Positions 47,901 through 55,325 of a stretch of 64,000 nt of DNA are shown here, one piece after another. The translations under genes were made by a program, and so were the position numbers. How positions within the stretch are numbered: the stretch's first letter is position 1; every line of letters starts with the position of its first letter. The DNA is taken from contig CM049313.1 in the NCBI GenBank assembly GCA_026874595.1, positions 24,734,008 to 24,798,007 of the forward strand. Direction: 5' to 3'. This DNA comes from Sipunculus nudus (lineage: Eukaryota > Annelida > Sipuncula > Golfingiida > Sipunculidae). Under the pieces are notes generated by a model. That model was not told where the DNA came from and did no database searches. It was given only the letters and a program-made list of their open reading frames with translations.

Positions 47901-48256
47901 GGTATACCAATGTGTATGCTTTGTCGATGATAACTATGTTTATTATGAGCTATGTAAATATGTATGCTTTGTTAGCTGATAACTATGTTTATTGAGTTAT
48001 GTAAATATGTATAATTTGTTTGATGATAACAATATTAAATGTGAGCTATGTAAACATGTATGCTTTGTTTGATGATAACAATTTTTGATGTTATCATAAT
48101 TTTTCTATGTTTAATAAGAGCTATGAAGAGTCTGACCTTTCTCTTGCAGTTTCGATATACGTTCTTGACCAAGTCCACAGTGTAAATACCGAGGAGGGCC
48201 AGGAGGCTGAAGTACAGCGGGATCTGGGTGACAATCTTTACAATGTCCCACTTGGT
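14832..48256 (-). CDS. STRA6: STRA6-like receptor for retinol uptake, at least 13 exons, 5' part missing
   Basis: Family role: STRA6 is a multipass plasma-membrane protein that takes retinol from retinol-binding protein; invertebrate homologues exist but their ligand is unclear. Exons (5' to 3' on the minus strand): 48256-48137, 47442-47339, [gap], 35658-35597, 34900-34747, 34029-33954, 31310-31235, 24859-24811, 24325-24208, 23729-23628, 22720-22557, 22224-22075, 15466-15306, 14921-14832. The order of hydrophobic segments and anchors matches STRA6: PLYFSLLALLGIYTVDLV, DEMDYVRAMLRRK, then DLSPMSDL, SGYQIAYILYG, NNRKAFHVISYL, and FQAYLGMLTVELYHNHPV. Phases agree at every junction from 35658 to the stop. 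About 475 residues are visible against about 670 in the vertebrate protein; the N-terminal segments and one loop exon are not found. Introns run to 11.7 kb and contain most of the window's transposons. No frameshift is seen in the exons, so it looks functional. Confidence 0.88.
15306..15466 (-). CDS. STRA6: STRA6-like penultimate exon
   Basis: Donor TTTCAG|GTAAGT at plus 15305. Contains RMKWWKAVTMSRNRGLVYDR, corresponding to the conserved segment near the STRA6 C-terminus. Acceptor chosen at plus 15467-15468 (TGTTATAG) because it gives the phase required by the upstream donor. The first third of the exon lies inside a decayed tandem repeat, so alternative acceptors exist. Confidence 0.75.
15425..15765 (-). 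repeat. Decayed minisatellite spanning the 3' splice site of the penultimate exon
   Basis: On the plus strand the phrase TTCATCATCAC with CCGTCACCG and GTCTTACCG recurs every 53-60 bp about six times, the first copy being the exon's own 5' edge and acceptor. Some copies keep an AG in the acceptor position (for example TTTTACAG|TGATGATGAACGG on the minus strand). Confidence 0.75.
16016..16760. repeat. Satellite array, unit about 330 bp
   Basis: GTCTGTTACCAAATATC begins units at about 16016, 16355 and 16681. Each has a GGTGGCRCCACC core (16111-16122, about 16450, about 16777), AGTTCCTTAGAGGAAGGGGA and TTCAAGATGGCRTC. Confidence 0.8.
16780..17455 (-). repeat. Satellite array, unit about 280 bp, reverse copy of the 10-kb array
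   Basis: TGAAAATTGCTCATATCTCAG recurs near 16794, 17072 and 17360. Sequence is the reverse complement of the 9840-10920 unit; perfect palindromic core at 17443-17454. Minus-strand open frames here are repeat by-products. Confidence 0.85.
17583..18386. other. Intron sequence, nothing coding recognised
   Basis: Contains a G homopolymer near 17605. The block 17585-17630 (CCTGCGACCGGG and GCACGAAGAGGGCT) resembles 19810-19848, so it is itself a repeat. Confidence 0.4.
18387..18760. mobile_element. Helentron-like terminal fragment
   Basis: Starts TCTATATATTAATAGCGTAA after an A and runs through TTTTCCGTATC, GATACCACCGTA, GGGCGTTCGGGCCCTG and a 'CCCCTTTGGTGATCCCTCC' block, collinear with 15776-15950 and 19467-19800. 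No coding capacity. Confidence 0.6.
19178..19290. mobile_element. Helentron-like terminal fragment, shorter
   Basis: TCTATACATTAATAGCGTAA after an A, then CCGTGATTTTCAACATACA. Collinear with the first part of the 18387 copy, then diverges. Confidence 0.5.
19467..19805. mobile_element. Helentron-like terminal fragment
   Basis: TCTATATATTAATAGCGTAA with the same downstream blocks (TTATTTTCCGTATC, CCCCCGTGGGCGCCTC, TTCGGGCCATAGGGTGTGTG). Preceded by G, unlike the other three copies. The sequence just upstream (19390-19466) has a second copy at 21255-21334. Confidence 0.6.
20882..21112. repeat. Recent tandem duplication, 117 bp
   Basis: AGACACAAACAGTCGTCAAA at 20884 and AGACACAAACAAGCGTCAAA at 21001 start two nearly identical copies, each ending ATTTCAGTCAAATAAAACAA. 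Few mismatches, so young relative to other repeats here. Confidence 0.9.
21335..22074. other. STRA6-like intron, nothing recognised
   Basis: No exon or repeat recognised between the duplicated flank and the exon at 22075. Confidence 0.5.
22075..22224 (-). CDS. STRA6: STRA6-like exon (NHP motif)
   Basis: Acceptor TGTATTCAG before 22224. Reads FQAYLGMLTVELYHNHPV, then LKAFVSVMWETYYKSKE, matching the STRA6 segment after the last transmembrane helix. The donor is weak (CAGA|GTGACA, plus 22074), chosen because it precedes an in-frame TGA and gives the phase needed downstream. If wrong, the tail of this exon differs by a few residues. Confidence 0.8.
22557..22720 (-). CDS. STRA6: STRA6-like exon (late transmembrane segments)
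   Basis: Acceptor CTTTTTCAG before 22720, donor GATGCAG|GTGAGT at 22556. Reads KAFHVISYLLMLFNVILGFF then RLDCNLMMRGFERFDAG, collinear with human STRA6. Phases 2 in, 1 out. Confidence 0.9.
22651..23130 (-). repeat. Decayed tandem repeats derived from the 22557-22720 exon edge
   Basis: Upstream of the exon, on the plus strand, about five degenerate units of 70-85 bp resemble the exon's 5' edge plus acceptor: variants of AAACAGCATTAACAGGTAGG, 'GAGAAGCCCGTGATTATGTT' (22992) and AAACACATCAGTAGTAGGAG (23083). Open frames in this stretch are not separate genes. Confidence 0.6.
23628..23729 (-). CDS. STRA6: STRA6-like exon (transmembrane)
   Basis: Acceptor ATTCCTAG before 23729, donor AATAG|GTAAGC at 23627. 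Reads PTLVVTFGIYFGQLIMARLF, then MALNNR continuing into KAF of the next exon, as in vertebrate STRA6 (TNRR-). Phase 2 in and out. Confidence 0.9.
24208..24325 (-). CDS. STRA6: STRA6-like exon (transmembrane)
   Basis: Acceptor CTTCCAG before 24325, donor TTATG|GTAAGT at 24207. Reads YIIFMSLMLVVIFSLTVFIF and FAVSYIEKLW. Phases 1 in, 2 out. Confidence 0.9.
24811..24859 (-). CDS. STRA6: STRA6-like exon (small, AYQ-like motif)
   Basis: Acceptor CCTTGCAG before 24859, donor TACG|GTGAGT at 24810. 16 codons: AATFRYSGYQIAYILY plus a split Gly, matching the SAYQTAF region of human STRA6. Confidence 0.88.
25090..25275. repeat. Minisatellite, about 4 units of 46-49 bp
   Basis: Variants of GTGCTCTGATCCATATGGAT followed by ATTAACTGGAAAC recur four times. 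An open frame on the plus strand here is a by-product. Confidence 0.85.
25667..25883. mobile_element. MITE, 217 bp, with inverted ends and CACAT target duplication
   Basis: Ends CAGAAGCGGATCCAAGG and, reversed, CAGGGGCAGATCCAGG are imperfect terminal inverted repeats. CACAT at 25662-25666 and 25884-25888 flank it. The interior is mostly G and C homopolymer runs. No transposase. Confidence 0.75.
26524..26600 (+). repeat. Partial satellite unit interrupted by a LINE
   Basis: GCAAATAAGGGCCGCTATTG, then ATATCTCAAGAACAAACCATG, matches units at 28996-29700. The unit breaks at the start of the LINE. Confidence 0.65.
26601..28965 (+). mobile_element. Non-LTR retrotransposon, L1/Tx1-like reverse transcriptase fragment
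   Basis: Reads EWNFLYTILRYMNL, RGVRQGCPFSPYLF, then after an in-frame TAA the catalytic block LQYADDTTLILED and the thumb-like SGLKINKDKT. Further decayed frames follow to a C-terminal segment with SVHLFLECSF and an A-rich stretch at 28620-28655, then AATAAACTC near 28945. 5'-truncated: no endonuclease. Several stops and shifts, so inactive, although the YADD residues are kept. Confidence 0.88.
28966..29720 (+). repeat. Satellite array, unit about 150-160 bp
   Basis: Phrases ATGTCTAGACCTAGGTTTTC, ATATCTCAAGAACT and TTCAAATGAA recur near 29085, 29240, 29400. Resumes mid-unit immediately after the LINE. Reverse copies lie at 30720-31195. Confidence 0.75.
29721..30719. other. Spacer between inverted satellite arms
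   Basis: No gene recognised. Minus-strand open frames at 29911 and 30446 lack family motifs. Confidence 0.4.
30720..31195 (-). repeat. Reverse-orientation copies of the 29-kb satellite
   Basis: The reverse complement reads AGTATATCAAGAACTAACCA and AAAGATTCAAATGAAGGTTT, matching the forward units. It ends about 40 bases before the donor side of the exon at 31235. Confidence 0.7.
31235..31310 (-). CDS. STRA6: STRA6-like exon (DLSPM loop)
   Basis: Acceptor ACTTGCAG before 31310, donor GATTTG|GTAGGT at 31234. Reads KHMLWLMKGYKGWHAERDLS then PMSDL; human STRA6 has a matching DLSPL loop. Phase 2 in, 0 out. Confidence 0.9.
31311..33180. other. STRA6-like intron, nothing recognised
   Basis: AT-rich. 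A short inverted pair occurs around 32330-32640 ('AAGGTATGGTTCTCAGGCAC' versus its complement near 32616-32634), possibly a small inverted-repeat element with the stretch 32333-32640 between. Confidence 0.35.
33185..33835 (+). mobile_element. Satellite-bearing element with GGAC run and terminal hairpin
   Basis: Two units of about 297 bp (ACCATGTTTCATAACAATCC at 33239 and 33536), then GAACGGACGGACAG, then a hairpin AGCCCTTCAGCC / GGCTCAGGGCT and TAATAAAA. Same architecture as 39032-40054. Confidence 0.6.
33954..34029 (-). CDS. STRA6: STRA6-like exon with GC donor
   Basis: Acceptor TTATTTCAG before 34029. Reads QFVVCNYLSFGLQCVFMVHM then ILCY and a split Arg. The downstream donor is TACAG|GCAAGT (plus 33953-33948): a GC-AG intron with the consensus expected for that class. 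The GT nearest by (CAA|GTAAAA) would put the next exon out of frame. Confidence 0.88.
34747..34900 (-). CDS. STRA6: STRA6-like exon (extracellular loop, acidic)
   Basis: Acceptor GAATTTCAG before 34900, donor CACA|GTAAGT at 34746. 51 codons: LATVTGVAVEELFGEFEELQ, SFGSQYNWTVWIERG; contains an N-W-T glycosylation sequon. Corresponds to the loop after the STRA6 'LLVGVVP' helix. Phase 0 in, 1 out. Confidence 0.85.
35597..35658 (-). CDS. STRA6: STRA6-like exon (transmembrane)
   Basis: Acceptor AATGACAG before 35658, donor TATATG|GTGAGT at 35596. 20 codons FRYSPRVICTMVVAIMCLYM, matching the GFHLPLKLVL region of human STRA6. Needs phase 1 from upstream; that exon is not identified. Confidence 0.85.
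36040..36447 (-). mobile_element. tRNA-derived SINE, copy 1
   Basis: On the minus strand the head (36447-36375) has an A-box-like TGGCTCAGGGGTAGAGC and a B-box GAGTTCGAATCTC with short D and T arms; the anticodon region is degenerate, so it is not a functional tRNA. The body includes CCAGGATATAAAATGAGAGG and TGTCGTAGTCCAAAATCGG-like sequence, and ends at a hairpin GGAGGTAACCGCCTCC. A headless copy is at 53055-53272. Confidence 0.75.
36735..37378 (+). pseudogene. Unidentified decayed coding sequence
   Basis: Successive short frames on the plus strand have protein-like composition although each ends in a stop or shift: QKVPCLLVRTLEEFVEHG (about 36752), TDYDEEDIGLPNTRPFFRSR (in 37047-37223), ERMSSTLTTKDHTVQEM (in 37222-37308) and DSDDPDSIEGFVPIRRSEV ending TAG at 37376-37378. 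I do not recognise the parent. No introns are apparent, so a processed pseudogene or transposon gag-like remnant is possible. Confidence 0.3.
37600..39031 (+). mobile_element. Decayed LINE, endonuclease and N-terminal RT part
   Basis: Reads IKIVSHNCRGIML (endonuclease start) at about 37620, the endonuclease signature LNTSDQLPVEIEFDFKIP near 38300 (usual SDH changed to SDQ), then charged RT-proximal text such as YHEGRLYKEPYDLFHMWK. Many stops and frameshifts. Continues at 40060 after an insertion. Confidence 0.75.
39032..40054 (+). mobile_element. 1.0-kb satellite-bearing insertion inside the LINE
   Basis: AATGT at 39027-39031 and 40055-40059 flank it. The interior has units of about 169 bp (TTTGGTATCAAATTTTTAAT at 39299, again at 39468, related at 39809), a piece with GTTGGCGCCACCAGTCT, a GGACGGACGACGGAC run and a terminal hairpin AGCTCAG/CTGAGCT (40024-40052). 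No coding capacity. Confidence 0.65.
40060..40955 (+). mobile_element. Decayed LINE, RT part
   Basis: Reads NNVMLSLDLQEKINHYIERG, YACFLGCLQAFGCVWWNG (palm motif with Asp changed to Gly), SFDISRSIKQGE, GDDTFF (usual ADD block) and YSVCHLGIELTAPF. Same element as 37600-39031. Two catalytic-motif changes and several stops indicate it is dead. Confidence 0.78.
40985..41760 (+). repeat. Degenerate tandem repeat, units 117-169 bp
   Basis: CAGGGCACAAATCGTAACC and variants recur near 41044, 41211, 41360, 41478 and 41626, with TAGGTCAYTGTGACCTATAT between them. Confidence 0.7.
41761..44337. other. STRA6-like intron; GC-rich island at 42050-42450
   Basis: Mostly unrecognised. 42050-42450 is much richer in G+C and CpG than its surroundings and includes GTAGCGACG-like and GACGCGGGACGCTGCGG text; it could be an LTR, a promoter or an old element. 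No coding exon is supported. Confidence 0.35.
44338..44625. repeat. Minisatellite, unit about 25 bp (CGGCTGGCAGCACCTCACTC)
   Basis: GGCAGCACCTC with GACACCGGCT recurs about ten times with drift. GC-rich compared with its surroundings. Confidence 0.9.
44626..46451. other. STRA6-like intron, nothing recognised
   Basis: A minus-strand open stretch at 45329-45538 (MKLLSNSLGMWLSSSSLISS) is the only notable frame; it shows no family motif. Confidence 0.4.
46452..46507 (-). CDS. Tentative STRA6-like exon
   Basis: Flanked by AAATAAAG and CTTCCG|GTAAGT. One frame reads SDFIADVHRYFKHKMMLP, plausible for the loop before FRYSPRV. But that frame needs phase 1 in and 0 out, whereas the neighbours give phase 2 and need phase 1; in the phase-matched frame there are two TGA codons. 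Either micro-exons are missing or this is not an exon. Confidence 0.22.
47339..47442 (-). CDS. STRA6: STRA6-like exon (cytoplasmic loop)
   Basis: Acceptor TGTTGCAG before 47442, donor GCAGA|GTGAGT at 47338. Reads RVFNMSENAEKGKRLKFLDE then MDYVRAMLRRKPQA; human STRA6 has the SEEYLRNLLCRKK counterpart. Phase 0 in, 2 out. Confidence 0.85.
48137..48256 (-). CDS. STRA6: STRA6-like exon (transmembrane, most 5' secure exon)
   Basis: Acceptor TTATTTTGAAG before 48256, donor AGAAAG|GTCAGA at 48136. 40 codons: TKWDIVKIVTQIPLYFSLLA, then LLGIYTVDLVKNVYRNCKRK. Equivalent to the human [20 protein letters not shown] region near residue 175, so roughly the first quarter of the protein is upstream. Confidence 0.9.
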
Positions 48257-48414
48257 CTTCAAAATAACAATAAATAACAATAAACATACTGTTTAAGACA
48301 AGAACAGCCAAGATTAAGAACTAAGAATGAGACATATTCCAATATTTCTTATAGAAAACATATACTTGCTTAATTGTAAAGAAACGATACACATTAAAAA
48401 TTCTTCCGGTATAG

Positions 48415-48416
<2 letters not shown>

Positions 48417-48464
<48 letters not shown>
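48417..48464. repeat. (CT)n microsatellite
   Basis: 24 uninterrupted CT units. RERERE- and SLSLSL-type open frames across it are artefacts. Confidence 0.98.
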
Positions 48465-48468
<4 letters not shown>

Positions 48469-50135
48469 GTAGGCTGTTTTGGACTGGGGAAGCAATTCCC
48501 ATTTATCAGCTGTGCAATACTATATAAATGTCACATGTGAATGTCATTTCAACGGATGTCATTCCTTGTCCGACAGTCAACTGAGGTTAAACTACATTTG
48601 GACGGCATCTATCACACAGCAGCGTCTTATTTATTCATTCAATTAAAATGATGTTAAAAATACCGAACAGTCATTTCGACCTCAAGCCATTTTAAACAGC
48701 TTTTGTGCTTTTTTTATTCTTTCTACTGATATTTCTTTCTAACTAACGGGTTTTCGTTATCAGGGTGTCAAGTATGTTTTTTTTTTGTTTCCTTCGCAGA
48801 ATACTTTCCCTTAATATATAAAGGTCTGTTTCGCGGCCATTTAGGCGGTTATCACCGATTTTGGATTAGGTTGAAAACGACTTAACGTTTGAACTAGATA
48901 TCTAGCCCTGCTTGGGCTACTATTTACGTTTGCTACTATAATGCCTAAAAATAAAACGTAAACCATAAACCGATAGACGTAACTCAGTACCAGCTCTGAT
49001 CACCATCGTCCTGTAAATTCCTTATGGTGAATCCCTGATATTTGCATAGTAGGGCGTCACAAGGCTCTTTGAGGACCTGACGATTCCCTCATATGTGCAT
49101 ATCTAGGCGCCATGCCTCATGTGAATGGTATCGTTGCTATGAGAACGTTAACAGGGTCCCATAGGCAAAAGACAGCTCGACTCGCTTTGTTACATTTGCA
49201 CTGAAATCATACATCAGGCAGTCCATACATGCTGTACGAACTCACGGTCAATGGGCCAAATGTAAGTGCATTGTAGACACAATCGCAACGATTTTGTATT
49301 GGTAGGTCCAGTTCCCTCTGCGGGTACAAGTATTACATTTTGACTGCGTTCGAGTGAACACCTGAATATCTAACGTTGACTGGCTGGGCCAGACATTTTT
49401 TTTTAAACAGGCGAACTTCGAAGAGCTCTAACAAACGGTAACACTGAGGCTGAGGGTTATAGTGTTTGAAAGTCTCGCAGAAATCAACTGAGCTAGGGCC
49501 TAAAAAATATAAACTCTAATTAATTGGGGATATTAGTAGCAATGGGTGATGACTGAATGGACCATGTTGGTTTTAAAAAGAAAAAAAAATCCTGGAAAGA
49601 CTACTAATTACTGCTAACGTCATTGGAAAAATCTTAATTTAGCGTGCCGGTTATGTGTGGCGCTGGTGGTCCCATAACCGGGGCAGTTAACCAGTCGATG
49701 AGAGTCAGCCAGAGAGCCGTGGTTTAGTTATATGATTTGTCGTGAGGTGGCAGTACCTGTTTTAATTGATGCGACACAGCAAGAGTAAGTTTGACGACTC
49801 CGATAGAGGGACGAATCATGCTTTTACATAGGGAGAAGTCAGGAAATTTTTAATGTCTATGACTGTAGTTGATGATCAGGTAGGAAGGCTTTGGTATCTC
49901 TTGCCTTCTGAGCCAGCTTTAATAATCATAGTTATATTTTCAATTTCCCTTTCAGTAAAAGTTATTTTGTGTTTGTAGGTTTAATCTAGTTTCGCTTTGA
50001 TTTTTGTATGCACATGTTGGTTAATGATGCAGAACATGGATACACAAAATATATAGCACCAACCATTAATGATAGGCCAACTGTTTCTAAGCAGCATACA
50101 CAACTGATATATAGGACTGTTAAAACATTTTATAC
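48465..50135. other. No gene recognised
   Basis: AT-rich intronic or intergenic sequence upstream of the last secure STRA6-like exon. Confidence 0.4.
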
Positions 50136-50139
50136 AAGG

Positions 50140-50929
50140 TGTTACGGAACCTAATATAAACAGATCACTTATGCGTGATGCGTGATGAACACAAATTTTG
50201 TAATGGAGATAAAAAATCAGATTCTGTAACACTAGGCAGCGTGAAATGTCTAGGGGAATGAATAAAAAACTAAGTGGTTTTTTTTAACAAATAACCATAA
50301 TTTATTCTAAAACAACCTAACATTACAATACACTAAATCAATACAATTATACAGTAAAACAGCGGTATAACAACAAATCAATACAATCACAGAGTAAAAT
50401 ACACAAAGTGCACAGTAACCGGATATCACCACGTTACAACAATAAGTTCTTTAAATGTATACTCTCGGAGAATGACAGTCCAGTACAAAGCTCTTGTAAC
50501 AATCCAAAAAGTAAACTGAAGTCCAAAAGAAAATCTATAATTGCCGCTCTCGTCGAGTAAGGTCCCAGAAACTGACACACGCTTCTGCGTCCGCTGGAAA
50601 TTTCTCTGCTCCCCTATCCTGGCTCTAAAACACAGCTCCTTTATATACTCTTCACCGCAAGCCGAGAATTTTCCACTCGAACAGTCTAAAAGATCTTACA
50701 CAACACAGTAAACACGCGTTACAGGCATCACCCAGAAGAACACCGCTGTGTGTACCTCTACATACCAGGGTCCACACGTGACTCACGACCAGGCGAGAAA
50801 ACCCAAGGCTAGCATGAGAACAAGAGTTCAACCAGTACGGATTAAACTGCGATTGTAACAAACGGCCCGGCGAGGGTGTCACAACACGAGCTACGCCCGT
50901 GTCACACAAAAAAAAGAGCACCCATAACA
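50140..50929 (-). mobile_element. Solo LTR, copy B, with AAGG target duplication
   Basis: Full-length reverse copy: TGTTACGGAACC at the left end, CCCATAACA at the right, flanked by AAGG at 50136-50139 and 50930-50933. Collinear with 58341-59124, including reverse TATATAAAGG-like promoter text near 50640. No internal region, hence a solo LTR from recombination. Confidence 0.92.
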
Positions 50930-50933
50930 AAGG

Positions 50934-53051
50934 ACATGAATCTGCTCCGGTAACAAACTATAAAGGCAGAATATAGTGCAGTTACTTTGATCCTTAGACA
51001 CCATTTGATGTTTTTTTTTTTGGTGAAAAAATGTACTCATGATGTCTGATATCAGGGTGTTCGGTTCTTTGAAGATTACATTGTCAATTCAGAATTTCTA
51101 GTTTCAGTTTGCTTTGCCTTTATCAGCATTCCAGTTACAATTTTCACATAAGAATTTGGTTTTGGTTAGCAGTAAAATGACATTTCACATTTGTGAGCCT
51201 GAATTTGAATTTGGCGGGTTTGTTTAATTTTAAAATCCAAGGAAAAGTCAGGGAATGTTTACAAAATTGGCTACTTGCAATACTCTTATGATTAAAACAA
51301 TTTGGAGTAAAAATGGAATAAATAATAAAATAAGTTGTTTTTGTTTCTCAAAATAGGCAACTTTGTGTTAATATTAGCATTAACACGTCGTTATTTCTTA
51401 TTGATGCAGCATACTCGGACTGATGTTGTAATGTTTCATGATTATAGAAGTACAATTCTGTCAACATTAATTTATACTTGTGTCTTAATATTTTACCAAC
51501 TGCTTGAGTGTAATGAAAAATTACCAACATTAATATTAATGTTAATCCGAAATGTACGAGCTTTTCCTCATTTTATTCGGCGGGTGAATTAGGCACTGCT
51601 TCAGTGGCGCAACCTTCATGGAGGAACTCAGGCCAGCTGTATATAAATAAATTATTTACACAGTAGGAAAATAAGACTTTCAATGATCACGAGGTCATAT
51701 TTTTTTAACATAGTTAAAATATAATAATTAAATGTTCCAAATTTCGTTTGAAAAAAAAACTGGAGAGTTCAGCATTGACAAATAAACGTTAATATTCTAA
51801 AAAAGATGTTCAGTTTCCTGTCCAGTTCTACAAAAAATGAAATAGCGGGCGATGCCCGCGAGGACACGTCATGTTTTGTAAAACTGATGAACAATTGATA
51901 TCAGCGTTAACAATTAACAAATATTTTTTATCCATGATCAAAGTGAGTCTCAGTGTATGGGAGGAAGGTAAATTATATCAAAGAACCTTAATTATATTTT
52001 GCGTGAAACCTCTGTATTTTCCGTTATATACAGGTAACAAGAGGACATTTTGTTACAATAATTATAAGTGTACGTTCGACACAAACAATATACATTTGAC
52101 ACATTGACTTAGTTTGGATCATATCCTGTAAAATCATATTACGGTACTTCCCTTATATAATGCATTTGATAATTATCCATAGGCACAACAAATAAAATTG
52201 TTGGTGCTTGATCACTCGACCATTCATGCCAATAGGGAATAGACGTGTAACAAATACACATGATATAAGATTTTCAAAAGAAAAACGTTTCCTTACTACA
52301 AGAATTAAAATCCGATCAACACTGATCGTGTGGTACAGATGATTTGGGGCGCATTGGCTAATAGCTTATAAAACTTTTGCCACTTCACATTTTAGACGGG
52401 CCAAAATACGGAAAATATAGCTCAAATCCCAACAAATTGCAAGAACTTGTTTTATGGTAATTTTCTGTACTAAATTAATATGCAGCGAAATAAATTAAAC
52501 CTTAAAGAAAAGCAGTTGCGTTTTAGCCGGGTCAAAATATAAGTAACTTCCAACAAACTGAAAGGAACTGTTTAATAGTGATTTTCTGTACTACATAGGA
52601 CCAACTTAACAATATATAAAAAATTAATAAAAATTGCCATGGATTTTTTTCATGATAGAGTTGTTTTCATGAAGAGCGGCACATCATACGGCATACAATT
52701 TTGTCAGTTTCTGAGTAGATCGAATCGTACATCATAGAGACAGTGATAACAAAAGCTCAGCTTTGCTTGATAGGACCTCATCCCTATGGAGAGTTCCCAA
52801 GCAACACCTGTATCTGAACTCAGGTAAGGCAAAAGAAAGCAGGGAAGGGCCAAAAATGCTTTCAAAACTATGGTTTGCAATATCGTCATCGTTTAAATCG
52901 CCCCTGATTTGGAAGTAATATAAAGGGCCGCCGAAAAAGCATGTTTGAAGCCCAAAAGTAGACTCCCAAAGAGATAATCGAGAGGATTCCCAAAGCGCAA
53001 TACAGTTGTCCATGAAGATGAAAAACAGGGCTACTGACCTACAACAGCAGC
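50934..53051. other. No gene recognised
   Basis: The minus-strand open frame at 52732-53064 has a hydrophobic start but no family motif; in a second frame it reads QLYCALGILSIISLGVYFWA. It could hide an exon but is unsupported. Confidence 0.35.
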
Positions 53052-53054
53052 ATG

Positions 53055-53272
53055 GTTTTTTCAATATTTTTTAATGGAGGTAACCGGAACCATTTTTTAA
53101 TGCTTACTTAACTACATATATGTACATCTGCAGAATTCCATTCTGGTTTCGGACTTTATGACAGGGCAGTACCAAACGATTCCTCTCATTTTATATCCTG
53201 GCGTTAACCAGGCCCAATGACTATGGCACCTGCGGGCTCTTGCTGTGTAATCGTCCCCATTGCTGGGTCATA
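53055..53272 (-). mobile_element. tRNA-derived SINE, copy 2 (head missing)
   Basis: Collinear with 36040-36260: GGAGGTAACCG, TACATCTGCAGAA, GACAGGGCAGTA, CCTCTCATTTTATATCCTGG, AATCGTCCCCATTGCTGGGT. The tRNA-like head is absent (5' truncation on the minus strand). Confidence 0.75.
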
Positions 53273-54309
53273 ACTTGACCAAGAGATTGTTCTTGGACGC
53301 CATCTTGAAAATAACAACTCTCCGTTAGTCTAATTTTTGTAATCTTTTGATATATTGTTAAGCTGGTCCTATATAGTACAGAAAATTACCATTAAACCCT
53401 TTCTTAAAATTTGTTGGGGCTTACTCGTTTTTTTTTCCCAAATATAAGGCTACTGCCGTTTAAGGATAAATGTCATCCGTTGCATATTGTTTTGGGGATT
53501 TTCTAGATGTTTCTTGTGTTTTGACACTAAAACATATATGCCTGACGATGACAATAGCATCCGCCTCTTTCATCGTTTATGGACCACCATTCAGAATTTT
53601 ATGAAAGAAAATTCTGATATAACCGGGTGACAGATTCATTTTCATCAAATCTATGACTTCATAAAATATTTTAAAGACTATTTTGGATTCTGGCGCAAAA
53701 AATACCTATGGGTGACTACGTGGTATCGCCTTGATTCATGATCTTTTTATGCAATAGAATTGTAATCATACCTAACGTGACACATATGGCTAATGTCTCC
53801 TCGAATAATATGTTTGGAAAACACTTGTTATCATTACTCCATTTAAGCTAACCAAAACTGCGGAAAACTTCGGTTCGGTTCACCTGTGTCTGGTTTGGTA
53901 CAAGGGGTATGACGGCCTTCAGGGATATCATTCATCTATTAATCGATTAAAAAAATCTTTATTACAAACACGTCCATTGATCCATAAATGATATTTATTA
54001 TGACAATGTGCAATAAAGTATAGTAGCCACGAAAGGTCGATCCAGATAGAGAAACAAATAATGTAAAAATAAAGTTCACTGAGTGACTGTAGCATGTATT
54101 TGACCTCATCCGTGTAATTAGTTGACACTGCATGGACGTCAGCAGAGTTGACCCCTTGAGTTGTCATAACAACAGTCAAGAGGCGTCGAACTCCGTTGGT
54201 CATTGTTCCTTAGCAATATACAACCTACGGCTTCCGTCCAGACACTATATATTATCACTCTTTATTATTATAATTATGATTATATGATTACATCTGCTAT
54301 CACATGGTA

Positions 54310-54609
54310 ACTGATCTACAAATGCTAGTCCTTTATGACCATTTATAATGACCTGAGAACATATGGTTTAAATTCATTTAGTATTTTTTAATCATGCACT
54401 GCAAAATGTTTCGTTGCCCGCTAAGAGCTCTGAATTTGTAAATTGTTTGCCAATTACTGGTAACTTGAGATTTTGTACATTTCTGACAGAAGTCTAAATG
54501 CTGGTCATGTTTTATTCTTTGAACAAATACTTACAGACGAGAATAACTTTAATCATTTTACCAACTCTCAGTTATTCAGGTGATAACCATGCCCGTGGGG
54601 TCTCTTGTT
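54310..54609 (+). mobile_element. Element end sharing GGGTCTCTTGTT
   Basis: The 3' end GGGGTCTCTTGTT (to 54609) matches the end of the 15776-17582 element. The left limit is not visible; 54310 is arbitrary. Confidence 0.3.
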
Positions 54610-55248
54610 CAAAGGTGTCTATTTAACAAATTACACCCCAGTTGCGCCCAATTAAAACTCTGTCACCAGGAAAACTAAAAAGCTAATCATGCATTTTCTT
54701 TTTTACCTCCAGCTTATATTTTGCAAGTATCTAAAATTAAAGGGGGTCCTGCCAAGGTTAAGGATATAAGGTTATTGCTGATGCCAAATCTTCCTAGTTA
54801 AACTCATGGCGGGGCCATTTGTAGCTCTAGGTTTTTGTCGTAATTCATCCTGGTTCGACCAGACATTCTCCTCTGATGCGGGGTTAGTGTACGCGTTCAT
54901 TTATGCACCAGAAGGTACCGGTATTTCTTTTAGAGGATTTTTTTCAGATTTAAATTGTCACTTTATGACAAACCAATTAACGATGCATGGTCAATCATGT
55001 TCTAACGCCATATGCAATACTCACAGCTTACATAAAAGTAATAGTTGCACTTACGGACGTGCTGTTTGGATATATCTTGGTACTGATTGTCATGAATCCC
55101 GTGCTTTTACTTTTGATGACATATGTTTATCATGTTACAATCAAAGGAGACCAAGTACTAACATGTCGATACTAAGTGTATTATGTCATTATGTCTAAAT
55201 TGACACTGATACATATATTCAAGATATTTGTTTAATCATGTTCTCATC

Positions 55249-55269
55249 ATATATATATATATATATATA

Positions 55270-55325
<56 letters not shown>

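Noticed and set aside
48314-48527. RE- and SL-repeat proteins
   Set aside because: Translations of the CT microsatellite.
52732-53064. 110-codon minus-strand open frame
   Set aside because: Tempting as a 5' STRA6-like exon, but no donor closes it in phase and no motif matches.
53930-54203. 91-codon minus-strand frame (DEVKYMLQSLSELYFYIICF) considered as a STRA6-like 5' exon
   Set aside because: Hydrophobic but not alignable with confidence, and its possible splice phases do not join X3.
54806-55198. 130-codon plus-strand open frame
   Set aside because: Composition is not convincingly coding and it overlaps a better hydrophobic frame; no family motif.
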